Notes under the pieces: model-generated
The model's input: the letters and a program-made list of their open reading frames with translations, nothing else
Told to the model about the DNA's origin: nothing
Databases searched by the model: none
Translations under genes and position numbers: made by a program
Origin: Pelomonas sp. BJYL3
GTDB taxonomy: Bacteria > Pseudomonadota > Gammaproteobacteria > Burkholderiales > Burkholderiaceae_C
DNA: 64,000 nucleotides
Assembly: GCF_027257975.1 (NCBI RefSeq)
Contig: NZ_JANZKX010000003.1
Coordinates: forward strand, 744,001 to 808,000
Reading direction: 5' to 3'
Shown: piece by piece, positions 34,332 through 42,972 of the stretch
How positions within the stretch are numbered: position 1 is the stretch's first letter
How the letters are laid out: the number at the start of each line of letters is the position of its first letter

Positions 34332-35258
34332 TCAGAAATCGCAGCGGCTGTCCAGCGCGGGCTGTGCGGCGGGCACGGTGTCCTCGCGGCCCCTGCCCTG
34401 GCGGCGGTAGGCGGCCACGGCCGCCTCGACCTGCGCCAGGCTCAGGACCTCGTTGCGCGCATGGAAGACCCAGTCCACGTCCTGCTCGTAGCGGCGTACC
34501 GGGCCGCCTGCGGGCAGCAGGCCGCCGGGCGAGAACCACAGGTTGAAGTTGATGGACATGGGCACCACCGGGTAGTTGCGCCCGCCATGCTCGGCCACCT
34601 GGCGGCCGTCCAGGAAGAGCCGCACACGGCCGCCGGCCACCTGCATCAGCAGCACGTGCCAGGCCGCATCGCCCGCCCCCAGCGCGCCCATCTCCTCATG
34701 CGAGCCGTTGTAGGCCAGCCAGGGTTCGATGCGCACGGTCTGCCAGCTGATGCCGTAGAGCCGCGTCTTCTCGCTGCCCCAGCCGCCGTTGGGCAGGTAC
34801 TCCCAGTCGATCTCGCTGAACTCCGGGTCGAAATCGTGGCGCAGCGGCGCGACGGCGTAGAAGGTCTGGATGACGGGATCGCCGTCCGCGCCCTGCACCG
34901 GCGCGTCGCTGAAGCGAAGGCGAGCGGCGTAGGTCCCCTCGTGGAACTTGCGCTGCTGGCACAGCTGGGCCTGGCGGGTGCCGGGGCCGGTGCCGTCGGT
35001 CTCGGCCACCAGGCGCAGCAGGCGGTTGCCCTTGTGCGCGGGATCGTCGAGCAGCCGCAGCTGGGATTCGCCCCACTGCGCGCCGGGCACGCCTGGGTGG
35101 CCCGGCGCCGTGCGAGCCGTCCAGCCGGCGGCCTGCAGGCCGGCCAGGTCGGCATCGCTGAAATCGTCAAAAAAACGGCCGGCCCCGCTTTGCGCGGAGG
35201 CCGGCCCAAGAGACAAGGCAAGCACAAGGCCTACCACATGAAGAACGTGAGCACGCAT
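34332..35258 (-). CDS. Secreted GH16-like glycoside hydrolase
   Basis: 308 residues starting MRAHVLHVVGLVLALSLGPA, a signal peptide cut near ASAQS. The concanavalin-like jelly-roll fold is suggested by FFDDFSDADL near the mature N terminus. The GH16 catalytic signature ExDxE is seen as FSEIDWEYLPNG at about residue 155. Both acidic catalytic residues are present, so it is probably an active endo-acting enzyme, but its polysaccharide cannot be read from sequence. Membership in an amino-sugar operon suggests chitin-associated or mixed glucan substrates. It lies ten bases after the MFS gene. Confidence 0.78.
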   Translation of the reverse strand: MRAHVLHVVGLVLALSLGPASAQSGAGRFFDDFSDADLAGLQAAGWTARTAPGHPGVPGAQWGESQLRLLDDPAHKGNRLLRLVAETDGTGPGTRQAQLCQQRKFHEGTYAARLRFSDAPVQGADGDPVIQTFYAVAPLRHDFDPEFSEIDWEYLPNGGWGSEKTRLYGISWQTVRIEPWLAYNGSHEEMGALGAGDAAWHVLLMQVAGGRVRLFLDGRQVAEHGGRNYPVVPMSINFNLWFSPGGLLPAGGPVRRYEQDVDWVFHARNEVLSLAQVEAAVAAYRRQGRGREDTVPAAQPALDSRCDF

Positions 35259-35268
35259 GCCGGAACGC

Positions 35269-36591
35269 TCAGCGACCCGCCGGCAAGGCGCTTGCCTGGG
35301 GAGCCGCGTCCGGGGTGGCGGCGGCCTGGCCCTGGGGGAAGCGGACGAAGAAGTACAGCAGCAGGGCCGGGGCACCGCAGGCGATGGTCCAGAGGAAGAA
35401 GCGCTCGTAGCCCAGCGCCAGCTGCACGTCCCCGCTGAACGAACGGGCCAGGATGAAGCCCAGCTGCATCACGCCCGAGCCCAGCGCGTAGTGCGCGGTC
35501 TGGAAGCGGCCGGGGGCCACCACCTGCATGATGAAGAGGATCATGCCGACGAAGCCGAAGCCGTAACCGAACATCTCCAGCGCGATGGCCGCGCCGATGT
35601 GGATGATGTCAGTCGGGCGTGCCGCAGCCAGGTAGTAGAAGGTGACGCTGGGCACCGCCATGGCCAGCAGCAGCACCGGCATGGCGCGGCGCAGGCTCAG
35701 CCTCGACGTGAAGTAGCCGCCCAGGATGCTGCCCACCAGGAAGGCGGCGGTGCCCACCGTGCCGTAGACGCCGCCCGTCTGTTCCTGCGTCAGTCCCAGC
35801 CCGCCCTTCTCGCGCGCCTCCAGCAGGAACAGGGGCCCGATGGTCTGTACCTGGCCTTCCGCCAGGCGGAACAGGACGATGAAGAGCATGAAGCCCCAGA
35901 TGCCCGGCTTGCGCAGCAGGTCGGCAATCACCTCCACCAGGGTCTGCCAGACCGCCGAGGCTCCGCCCTTGGGCGCCTGTGCGGGCAGCGGGTTGGGCAG
36001 CGCGACGGCGTTGTAGCTGGCCAGCAGGGCCAGCAGCACGCCCAGCATCACGAAGATGCTCGTCCAGGCATTGCTCAGGCCGAAGCGCTCGGCCAGCAGT
36101 CCGGCGAGGATCAGCAGGCCGCCCTGCGTGAGGAACTTGGAGGCGTTGAAGAAGGCCCCCTGCCAGCCCGCGTAGGCGGCCTGCTCCTTGTCCGACAGCG
36201 AGGCCATGTAAAGGCCGTCGCAGGCGATGTCATGGGTGGCCGAGGCATAGGCCAGCACGAAGAACACCGCCAGCGAGGCCCCGAACCAGCTGGGCAGCTG
36301 CAGCGTCAGGGCCACCGCCAGCAGGCCGGCCGCCCCCAGGAACTGCATGCTCACGACGATGCGCTTCTTGCTGGGAATCAGCTCCAGGAAGGGGCTCCAC
36401 AGCGGCTTGAAGGCCCAGGCCAGGCCGATGAGGCTGGTCCAGCGCGCGATCTGGTCGTTCTCCACGCCCAGCGTCTTGTACATCATGCTGGCGATCAGCA
36501 TGACCACGAAGAACTGCAGGCCCTGCACGAAGTACAGGCTGGGCACCCAGCGCAGGGGGCTGGCCGAAGAGGAGTCCTGGATCGCGCTCAT
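35269..36591 (-). CDS. AmpG-like MFS transporter of the nag operon
   Basis: 440-residue carrier with about twelve hydrophobic helices, starting MSAIQDSSSASPLRWVPSLY. ATHDIACDGLYMASL and the SKKR/SRLSLRR loops resemble AmpG-type muropeptide permeases (PAT branch). Its position between a GH3 hexosaminidase and a GH16-like enzyme in an amino-sugar operon suggests import of GlcNAc oligosaccharides, possibly anhydro-muropeptides. It starts 31 bases after the GH3 stop. Confidence 0.82.
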   Translation of the reverse strand: MSAIQDSSSASPLRWVPSLYFVQGLQFFVVMLIASMMYKTLGVENDQIARWTSLIGLAWAFKPLWSPFLELIPSKKRIVVSMQFLGAAGLLAVALTLQLPSWFGASLAVFFVLAYASATHDIACDGLYMASLSDKEQAAYAGWQGAFFNASKFLTQGGLLILAGLLAERFGLSNAWTSIFVMLGVLLALLASYNAVALPNPLPAQAPKGGASAVWQTLVEVIADLLRKPGIWGFMLFIVLFRLAEGQVQTIGPLFLLEAREKGGLGLTQEQTGGVYGTVGTAAFLVGSILGGYFTSRLSLRRAMPVLLLAMAVPSVTFYYLAAARPTDIIHIGAAIALEMFGYGFGFVGMILFIMQVVAPGRFQTAHYALGSGVMQLGFILARSFSGDVQLALGYERFFLWTIACGAPALLLYFFVRFPQGQAAATPDAAPQASALPAGR

Positions 36592-36622
36592 GGCTTGTCC
36601 TTGTTGTGGTTCGACGCGGGCC

Positions 36623-38110
36623 TCAGCCCAGGCTCACCGGCGATGCGGCCGTCGCGGCCAGCTCGCCCTGCAGCCAGCTCTTCAGCGCGGCCAGCGCGCC
36701 GTCCGCATAGCCCCAGCTGACGACGGTGGGGCCCTGCACATCGAGCGCCTGGAAGGGGTTCCACAGCACGAGGTGCAGGTCCGGCTGCCAATGGCCGGCA
36801 TTGGCGCCGTAGCGCATCCGGTGCGTGGAGGCGACGATGGTCTGGCGGCCGTCCTGCGGTACCTGCGACCAGTCCAGGCCCAGCAGGTCGTCCAGCATCA
36901 CGATCTCGGCGTCCGCGAAGCCGCTGAACAGGCCGGCGATCTGGGCGCCGGTCGGGCCGGCCTCGCTGACCATGTCGGTGGGCACGTCGGTCTGCACGTA
37001 GACGCGCAGCGGCGCATGCAGCGCAGGCGCCTTCGCGGCGCGCAGGGCCGTCAGGCCACGGGCCCAGGCCTCGGCCATCAGCGCGCCGTCGGCCTCGCGG
37101 ACGGCGCCGCCATAGTCGTCGTGGCTGACCGGATAGGCCCGCGCCAGGCGGTCCAGGCGATCGCGCGCCCGGGCGCCCTGCGCCGGCGTCAGCTCGCCGC
37201 GGGCGAAGGCCTCGCGCAGGGCACGCAAGGACTGACCCTGCTCTTCCAGCGAGCCCTGGGCCAGGATCATGTCGGCACCGGCCTGCAGGGCCAGCACGGC
37301 GGCGCGGTCATAGCCGTAGCGCTCGCAGATGGCCTTCATCATCAGCGCATCGGTGATCACCACGCCCTCGTAGCCCCACTCCTTGCGCAGGATGCCGCCG
37401 AGGATGGTGGCGGACAGCGTGGCCGGGTACTCGGGGTCGATCTGCGGGTAGACGATGTGCGCCGTCATCACCGCCGGCGCGATCTCGCGCAGGGCGTGGA
37501 AGGGGCGCAGCTCCAGGGCATCGAGCTCGGCACGGCTCTTGTCCACCGTGGGCAGGGCCAGGTGGGAGTCCACATGCGTGTCGCCATGGCCGGGGAAGTG
37601 CTTGACGCAGCAGGCCACGCCCTCGCGCAGCGAGCCCCACATCCAGGCGCCGGCCAGGCGGGTGACCTCGTCGGCGCGCTCGGAGAAGCTGCGCTCGGCG
37701 ATCACCGGGTTGGCCGGGTTGTTGTTGATGTCCAGCACCGGAGCGAAGTTCCAGTTCACGCCGATGCTGCGCAGGCCGCGGGCCACGGCGGCGCCCACGC
37801 GCTCGCACAGCTCGCTGTCGCCCGCCGCGCCCAGGGCCATGGCCGAGGGCGCCTGAGGCAGGAAGGTCGCACGCACCACGGAGCCGCCTTCCTGATCCAG
37901 GCCGATCAGGGCGTGGGGGCCCATCACCTCGCGCAGCTCGCGGGTCAGCTGGCGCACTTCCTCTTCCGTGCCCAGGTTCTTGCGGAACAGGCAGACGGCG
38001 CGGATCTTGTGCTCGCGCAGGAAGGCCGCGGTGGCGGCGTCCAGGGTCTTGCCCTGGATGTCGACCATCACCAGCTGGCCGGCGTCTTCGGGCGTGAATG
38101 CTTGGGTCAT
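36623..38110 (-). CDS. GH3 beta-N-acetylhexosaminidase (NagZ-like)
   Basis: 495 residues, no signal peptide, so cytoplasmic. It cleaves terminal beta-GlcNAc from oligosaccharides. Motifs in order: LIGLDQEGGSVVR (about 69), APVLDINNNPANPVI, the NagZ-type catalytic loop KHFPGHGDTHVDSHLALPTV (about 168) with the His general acid/base, and the nucleophile Asp in GVVITDALMMKAI (about 250). It is longer than E. coli NagZ (341 residues), with an additional C-terminal domain of about 150 residues. It lies 13 bases after the deaminase gene. Processing of chitooligosaccharides imported by the neighbouring MFS carrier fits. Confidence 0.88.
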   Translation of the reverse strand: MTQAFTPEDAGQLVMVDIQGKTLDAATAAFLREHKIRAVCLFRKNLGTEEEVRQLTRELREVMGPHALIGLDQEGGSVVRATFLPQAPSAMALGAAGDSELCERVGAAVARGLRSIGVNWNFAPVLDINNNPANPVIAERSFSERADEVTRLAGAWMWGSLREGVACCVKHFPGHGDTHVDSHLALPTVDKSRAELDALELRPFHALREIAPAVMTAHIVYPQIDPEYPATLSATILGGILRKEWGYEGVVITDALMMKAICERYGYDRAAVLALQAGADMILAQGSLEEQGQSLRALREAFARGELTPAQGARARDRLDRLARAYPVSHDDYGGAVREADGALMAEAWARGLTALRAAKAPALHAPLRVYVQTDVPTDMVSEAGPTGAQIAGLFSGFADAEIVMLDDLLGLDWSQVPQDGRQTIVASTHRMRYGANAGHWQPDLHLVLWNPFQALDVQGPTVVSWGYADGALAALKSWLQGELAATAASPVSLG

Positions 38111-38123
38111 GACGGCGCCTCGC

Positions 38124-39167
38124 TCAGTGGGTCTTGGTGACCTTGGCCAGGTGGCGCGGCTGGTCGGGGTTCAGGCCGCGGGCGCGGGCCAGGGCCTCGA
38201 CCATGGGATAGAAGCTCTGGATGGCGGCAATGGGGTCGAGGTCCTCGTTGCCGGTGCAGGCCAGCGGCAGCTCGGCACCGGGCGTGCCGGCCGGCGCGGC
38301 CAGCAGGACGCGGGCACCGCGGCCGCGCATTTCCTCGGCCAGGGCCACGAGGCCGGCCTGGGCCGGGCCGCGCGGCGCGAAGACCAGCAGCGGGTAGCCC
38401 TCCTCCACCAGGGCCATGGGGCCGTGCTTGACCTCGGCGCCGGAGAAGGCCTCGGCCTGGATACCGCAAGTTTCCTTGAACTTCAACGCGGCTTCCAGTG
38501 CGATGGGCAGGCTGGTGCCGCGGCCGATCACGAAGAGCTTGTCCGCGCCGCGCAGCGCTTCCACGGCGGCATCCCAGCGCAGGCCGGCGGCCTTGACGAG
38601 GTCGTCGGGCAGCTGCTGCAGGGCGGCGGCCAGGTCCTCATCCCCCTGCCAGGCGGCGACCACGCGGGCGCCGGCCACCAGCTGCGCGATGTAGCTCTTG
38701 GTCGCGGCCACGCTGTTCTCGGGACCGGCATGCAGCGAGAAGACATGCTCCGCTGCGGCGGCCAGGGGCGAACCCTCGGCGTTGACGAAGGCCACGGTGC
38801 GTGCCCCGCCTTCACGGAAGAAGCGCGTCGGCGCCACCAGATCCGGGCTCTGGCCCGATTGCGAGAAAGCCAGGGACACCAGGCCCTCGCAGGCGATCTT
38901 GCTCTGGTACAGCGTGATCAGGGACATGGGCAGCGAGGTGACCAGCCGGCCCAGGCGCGCCATCACCAGGTAGGCCATGTAGTGGGCCGCGTGGTCCGAG
39001 CTGCCACGGGCAACGGTCAGCAGGCTGCTGGGCGGCGCGTCGCGCAGCGATTCACCCAGGGCCGCATAGGCGTTCTGGTCAGCGGCCAGCTGGCGCGCAA
39101 CAGCCGCGGGCGCCGACAGGCACTCCTCCAGCATGCGGGTCTTGATATCAAGCGAGGTCAATTCCAT
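38124..39167 (-). CDS. nagB-II: SIS-domain glucosamine-6-phosphate deaminase (NagB-II type)
   Basis: Converts glucosamine-6-phosphate to fructose-6-phosphate and ammonia. From MELTSLDIKTRMLEECLSAP it has 347 residues with two SIS domains: SLLTVARGSSDHAAHYMAYL with SLAFSQSGQSPDL, then LFVIGRGTSLPIALEAALKF. It resembles the isomerase half of GlmS without the amidotransferase, the NagB-II form that replaces classical NagB in many proteobacteria. The start overlaps nagA by 20 bases. An AAGGAG site abuts that ATG and is better spaced for an in-frame TTG two codons later (39161), so the true start is uncertain. Confidence 0.88.
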   Translation of the reverse strand: MELTSLDIKTRMLEECLSAPAAVARQLAADQNAYAALGESLRDAPPSSLLTVARGSSDHAAHYMAYLVMARLGRLVTSLPMSLITLYQSKIACEGLVSLAFSQSGQSPDLVAPTRFFREGGARTVAFVNAEGSPLAAAAEHVFSLHAGPENSVAATKSYIAQLVAGARVVAAWQGDEDLAAALQQLPDDLVKAAGLRWDAAVEALRGADKLFVIGRGTSLPIALEAALKFKETCGIQAEAFSGAEVKHGPMALVEEGYPLLVFAPRGPAQAGLVALAEEMRGRGARVLLAAPAGTPGAELPLACTGNEDLDPIAAIQSFYPMVEALARARGLNPDQPRHLAKVTKTH

Positions 39168-40278
39168 CTCCTTCAACGACCACGCCTTGCACCTGCAAAT
39201 CACGGTCCAACATCACAAAGTCCGCCCAGGCGCCGACAGCCAGGCGGCCGCGGTCCCCGAGTCCCAGATAGTCCGCGGCATGGGTCGAGACGCGACGCGA
39301 GGCGTCCGCCATCTCCAGCCCCAGCCCCACCAGATTGCGCAGCGCCTGGTCCATCGTCAGCGTGCTGCCGGCCAGCGTGCCGTCGGGCAGGCGCACGCCG
39401 CCCATGCACTTGGTGACGCGGTGGCGGCCCAGGCTGTACTCGCCATCGGGCATGCCCGCGGCAGCGGTCGAGTCGGTCACGCAGAACAGGCAGGGGATGG
39501 AGCGTAGGGCCACGCGCACGGCACCTTCATGCACATGCAGCAGGTCCGGGATGATCTCGGCGTAGCGCGCATGGGCCAGCGCGGCGCCCACCATGCCAGG
39601 CTCGCGGTGATGCAGGCCCGTCATGGCATTGAAGAGGTGGGTGAAGCCGCCGGCGCCGCGCTGCAGGGCCTCGACGCCGTCTTCGTAGGTGCCCAGCGTG
39701 TGGCCGATCTGCACCTGGAAGCCGGCCGCGCGCAGCTGCTCGGTGAGGTCCAGATTGCCGGGCAGCTCGGGCGCCAGCGTGATCAGGCGGATGGGGGCCA
39801 GGGCGTGCAGGGCCTGCACTTCGGCCAGCTGCGCGGCGCGGGCGAAGTCGGGCTGGGCGCCCAGCTTGCCGGGATTGATGTAGGGGCCCTCGAGATGCAC
39901 ACCCAGCACGCGGGCGGCCTGCGGCTCGCGCTCGCGGCACACAGGGCCCAGGGCCGACAGGGCCGCGCGGATCTCGTCCATGGGCGCGGTCATGGTGGTG
40001 GCCAGCAGCGAGGTCGTGCCATGGCGCACATGCAGCCGGGCGATGGCCCGGGCGGCGTCGCCACCTTCCATGGTGTCCCGGCCGCCGCCGCCGTGCACAT
40101 GCACGTCGATGAAGCCGGGGAGGATCAGGGGCAGATCCTGAGATCCGTGGCGGACCTCGTACTCGGTGACCGCCTCACCCTCGATGCGGGTGATGCGGCC
40201 CCCTTGATGCTCCAGCACACCGCGGACGAATCCCGCAGGTGTCAGTACGAATCCGTCAGTGCGCTGTGCTTCGGTCAT
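39148..40278 (-). CDS. nagA: N-acetylglucosamine-6-phosphate deacetylase
   Basis: Removes acetate from GlcNAc-6-phosphate. It has 376 residues with the metal-binding LPGFIDVHVHGGGG (about 53), HLEGPYINPGKLGAQ (about 126), IGHTLGTYED, THLFNAMTGLHHR, and the catalytic Asp in TDSTAAAGMPDG (about 270). All are consistent with an active amidohydrolase. The ATG overlaps the repressor stop by four bases, and its 3' end overlaps the deaminase start. Confidence 0.95.
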   Translation of the reverse strand: MTEAQRTDGFVLTPAGFVRGVLEHQGGRITRIEGEAVTEYEVRHGSQDLPLILPGFIDVHVHGGGGRDTMEGGDAARAIARLHVRHGTTSLLATTMTAPMDEIRAALSALGPVCREREPQAARVLGVHLEGPYINPGKLGAQPDFARAAQLAEVQALHALAPIRLITLAPELPGNLDLTEQLRAAGFQVQIGHTLGTYEDGVEALQRGAGGFTHLFNAMTGLHHREPGMVGAALAHARYAEIIPDLLHVHEGAVRVALRSIPCLFCVTDSTAAAGMPDGEYSLGRHRVTKCMGGVRLPDGTLAGSTLTMDQALRNLVGLGLEMADASRRVSTHAADYLGLGDRGRLAVGAWADFVMLDRDLQVQGVVVEGDGIDLA

Positions 40279-41015
40279 CCATCCCGCCTCATCTCCGCAA
40301 CGAAGTCGTAGTAGTCGCTGCGGCAGTACGAATGGGTCAGCTCCACGGCCTGACCCGATTCCAGATAGCCCACCCGTGTGATGAACAGCACGGCCTGACC
40401 CACGGGCACTTCCAGCAGGCTGGCAAGGCGGGAGTCGGCGTTGATGGCTCGAATGTGCTGGAGCGCGCGCACCGGGGCGCCGCCCAGGCGGCCCAGGTGC
40501 TCATAGAGCGAGGCGCTGACGGACTCGGGGTCCGGCAGCACCGCCTCGGGCAGCACGCTCACTTCGTAGGCCATGACCACGGCATCGGCCAGGCGCAGGC
40601 GCTCCAGGCGCGCCACGCGCTGGCCGGTGGTCAGGCCCAGGGAGAGTTGTTCGTCCGGCGCGGCCAGCGAGAAGCCGCGCGTCAGCCAGCGCGAGCTCGG
40701 CTTGAAGCCGCGCTGGTGCAGTTCCTCCGAGAAGCTCGTCAGGCGCGACAGCGGCTGCTCAAGCTTGGGGGCGATGTAGTTGCCGGAGCCGCGCTTGCGG
40801 ATGATCAGGCCCTGCTCCACCAGGCGGTCGATGGCCTTGCGGGCCGTCACGCGGGAGAGGTCCAGGGACTCGGAGAGCACCCGCTCGGAGGGCAGGGCTT
40901 CATCGGCCTGGTAGTGGCCTTCGCGGATCGCCTGCGCCAGCTTGTGGGCCAGCTGCATGTACAGCGGCGAGGCGGCTTCGGGATCAGGCTTGAATTGGAA
41001 CGGCAGCTTTGTCAT
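40275..41015 (-). CDS. GntR/HutC-family repressor of the nag operon
   Basis: 246 residues starting MTKLPFQFKPDPEAASPLYM. The winged helix spans about 20-85, with LPSERVLSESLDLSRVTARK and LVEQGLIIRKRGSGNY. A UTRA effector domain (about 95-240) follows, ending SYCRSDYYDFVAEM. It is nested in the operon by ATGA overlaps with nagK and nagA. Relatives (NagQ, NagR, DasR) bind GlcNAc-6-phosphate or glucosamine-6-phosphate. It is the obvious candidate to bind the TACCA-N6-TACCA elements upstream of nagK, the halogenase, the TonB receptor and possibly lanB; that assignment is inference. Confidence 0.9.
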   Translation of the reverse strand: MTKLPFQFKPDPEAASPLYMQLAHKLAQAIREGHYQADEALPSERVLSESLDLSRVTARKAIDRLVEQGLIIRKRGSGNYIAPKLEQPLSRLTSFSEELHQRGFKPSSRWLTRGFSLAAPDEQLSLGLTTGQRVARLERLRLADAVVMAYEVSVLPEAVLPDPESVSASLYEHLGRLGGAPVRALQHIRAINADSRLASLLEVPVGQAVLFITRVGYLESGQAVELTHSYCRSDYYDFVAEMRRDG

Positions 41016-41953
41016 CGTGTACCCGTCTTGTCGTTGAGTGCACTGCCGACCAAGAGCAGTGCGCCGTCGGCCGAATCTCCTTGGGACTCGACGCAACGGG
41101 CACGAATGTTGCCTGAGAAATGGGCCAAAAGACGCTTGGCGATGCTGCCGGCCAGGGCGAGGGGCAATTCCTCCTGGGGATCGAGGCTGTGGGCCAGCTG
41201 CTCCAGGGCCACCACGGCCTGCATGCGAAGAGCCTGGGCCGGTTTGTCGCCCGCCTCGGCGGCGTCCAGGACCCGCGGCGCCAGGGACGCGAAGCCGTGC
41301 TGGCCCGCCGCGGCACACCAGGCCAGGATGGACTCGCGATCACGGCCCGCCACCTCCCATACGGCCAGGGCCAGCTGGCTGACGGGCACCCGCCCGTCCA
41401 TGGCCTGCTGGGCATGCCCCATGGCGCGCAGCCCCAGCCAGGCGCCGCTGCCCTCGTCACCGGTGATCCAGCCCCAGCCCGAGGCGATGCCCCGCGAGCC
41501 ATCGGGCCGCAGCACCTCGCCCACCGTGCCGGTGCCGGCCGCCACCACCACGCCCGGGCGGCCGCCATGGGCGCCCAGCACGGTGGTGAAGCCATCGTTC
41601 TCCAGCAGTACCGCGGCGAAGCCGGGCTGCGTGCGGATGAAGTCCTGCGCGTCGGCCAGCAGATTGGCCCCCGACAGGCCCGCGCCCAGCGCGCATTCGG
41701 CCAGCGGCACCGACGACAGGCCGGCCTGCCCGGCCGCCTGCTGCAGGGCGTCCAGGATGTGGCGCCAGGCCTGGGCCACGCCCTGCCCCAGCGCCGAAGG
41801 CCCGGCCTCGCCCTGACCCAGCACGCGGCCGGCGGCGTCCGCCAGCTTGACCCGCGTCCCGGTGCCGCCGCCATCCACCCCCACGTGGTAGCGCACCGCG
41901 GCCAGCGCCTCAGCGCGCGCCAGGGTGTGATGCAGAGGCAGGGGCTTGTTCAT
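41012..41953 (-). CDS. nagK: N-acetylglucosamine kinase, BadF/BadG family
   Basis: Phosphorylates GlcNAc entering the cytoplasm without a PTS. It has 313 residues with the ASKHA ATPase phosphate-1 motif YHVGVDGGGTGTRVKLAD (about 22-39), GVVVAAGTGTVGEV (about 133) and GWGWITGDEGSGAWLG (about 155). It is the first gene of the eight-gene nag operon, translationally coupled to the repressor, with its start only five bases from operator D. Confidence 0.9.
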   Translation of the reverse strand: MNKPLPLHHTLARAEALAAVRYHVGVDGGGTGTRVKLADAAGRVLGQGEAGPSALGQGVAQAWRHILDALQQAAGQAGLSSVPLAECALGAGLSGANLLADAQDFIRTQPGFAAVLLENDGFTTVLGAHGGRPGVVVAAGTGTVGEVLRPDGSRGIASGWGWITGDEGSGAWLGLRAMGHAQQAMDGRVPVSQLALAVWEVAGRDRESILAWCAAAGQHGFASLAPRVLDAAEAGDKPAQALRMQAVVALEQLAHSLDPQEELPLALAGSIAKRLLAHFSGNIRARCVESQGDSADGALLLVGSALNDKTGTR

Positions 41954-41958
41954 AGTAA

Positions 41959-41974
41959 TACCAGTTTAGTACCA
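41959..41974 (+). promoter_or_regulatory. Operator D: TACCA-N6-TACCA at the nagK promoter
   Basis: A perfect repeat (TACCA, GTTTAG, TACCA). On the minus strand it overlaps the TACTAA -10-like hexamer at 41966-41971, whose -35 partner TTGACG lies at 41987-41992. A bound repressor would block the promoter. Confidence 0.65.
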
Positions 41975-41993
41975 GAATTAGCCGAGCGTCAAT

Positions 41994-42009
41994 TGGTATT
42001 GCACTGGCT
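41994..42009 (+). promoter_or_regulatory. Operator E: TGGTA-N6-TGGCT, inverted relative to D
   Basis: TGGTA, TTGCAC, TGGCT lies 19 bases from operator D in inverted orientation and adjoins the TTGACG -35. D and E together bracket the nagK promoter symmetrically. Confidence 0.5.
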
Positions 42010-42117
42010 TACATCCAAATCCACCCACTCAGCCGATCCACCGGCGATGCCTGGCTTTGATCGCGGTTTCACGGGGTAGCAGACAGGTGCGAACGGGTAT
42101 CGCACCAAGTGGAACAA

Positions 42118-42133
42118 TACCAGTTTAGAACCA
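42118..42133 (+). promoter_or_regulatory. Operator F: TACCA-N6-AACCA, distal nagK site
   Basis: TACCA, GTTTAG, AACCA shares its spacer exactly with operator D, 165 bases upstream of nagK. It could serve as an auxiliary site for looping. The downstream flank is the 3' end of ung, which needs no promoter here. Confidence 0.5.
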
Positions 42134-42213
42134 AGTTCGGCATGGGGCTGGCCCCAGGGTCTACCCGGAGCGGGCGGGCGGGGAACGCTGCTGCGCGGCG
42201 GTGGGGCCTGAGC

Positions 42214-42972
42214 TCAGACGCGCCAGTCCAGGCGCTGCCCGCGCGCCGCCAGCCAGGTCTGCGCGGCGGAGAAGTGCCCGCAGCCGATGAAGGGCTGGGG
42301 CGGCCGCGTGGCGGAGAGCGGCGAGGGGTGGTTGGCTTGCAGCACCAGGTGCTGCGGGCCGGCCGCCGCAATGAGCGGCGCCTTGGCCTGGGCATGGGCG
42401 CCCCACAGCAGGTAGACCTTGGGCGCGGCGTGCGCCGCCGTGGCGGCGATCAAGGCATCGGTGAGGGCTTCCCAGCCCTTCTTCGCATGGCTGCCGGCGG
42501 CACCCTCCTCCACCGTCAGCGAGGTGTTGAGCAGCAGCACGCCCTGGTGCGTCCAGGCGATCAGATGGCCGTCGCGCGCCGGCGGCTGGCCCAGGTCGCG
42601 CTGCAGCTCCTTGTAGATGTTGCGCAGCGAGGGCGGCAGCTTCTGGCCCGGCGGCACGGAGAACGCCAGGCCCTCGGCCTGACCGGCGCCGTGGTACGGA
42701 TCCTGGCCCAGGATGACCACGCGCACCTGCTCCAGCGGCGTCAGGCTCAAGGCACGCACCGGCTGGGCCGGGAACACCGTGGCGCCCTCGCGCTGGCGCC
42801 GCTCGACATAGGCGACCAGCGCCTGGCCTGCGGCGCTCTGGCGCCACCCTTCCACCTCGGCCTGCCAGCCGGGCGACAGCGGCGTGGCATCCAGCACCTC
42901 GCCCAGCGGGCGCGCGAGGGCATTGGGCGCCGCCGCGGGGGCGCCGTCGTCATCCAGCAGCGAGGCCTGCAT
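42214..42972 (-). CDS. ung: Uracil-DNA glycosylase
   Basis: Family 1 enzyme that removes uracil from DNA. It has 252 residues with VVILGQDPYHGAGQAEGLAF (about 86, catalytic Asp in GQDPYHG), LLLNTSLTVEEG (about 146) and NHPSPLSA (about 214, catalytic His). It is last in the trp operon, and its ATG overlaps the trpC stop by one base. Confidence 0.95.
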   Translation of the reverse strand: MQASLLDDDGAPAAAPNALARPLGEVLDATPLSPGWQAEVEGWRQSAAGQALVAYVERRQREGATVFPAQPVRALSLTPLEQVRVVILGQDPYHGAGQAEGLAFSVPPGQKLPPSLRNIYKELQRDLGQPPARDGHLIAWTHQGVLLLNTSLTVEEGAAGSHAKKGWEALTDALIAATAAHAAPKVYLLWGAHAQAKAPLIAAAGPQHLVLQANHPSPLSATRPPQPFIGCGHFSAAQTWLAARGQRLDWRV

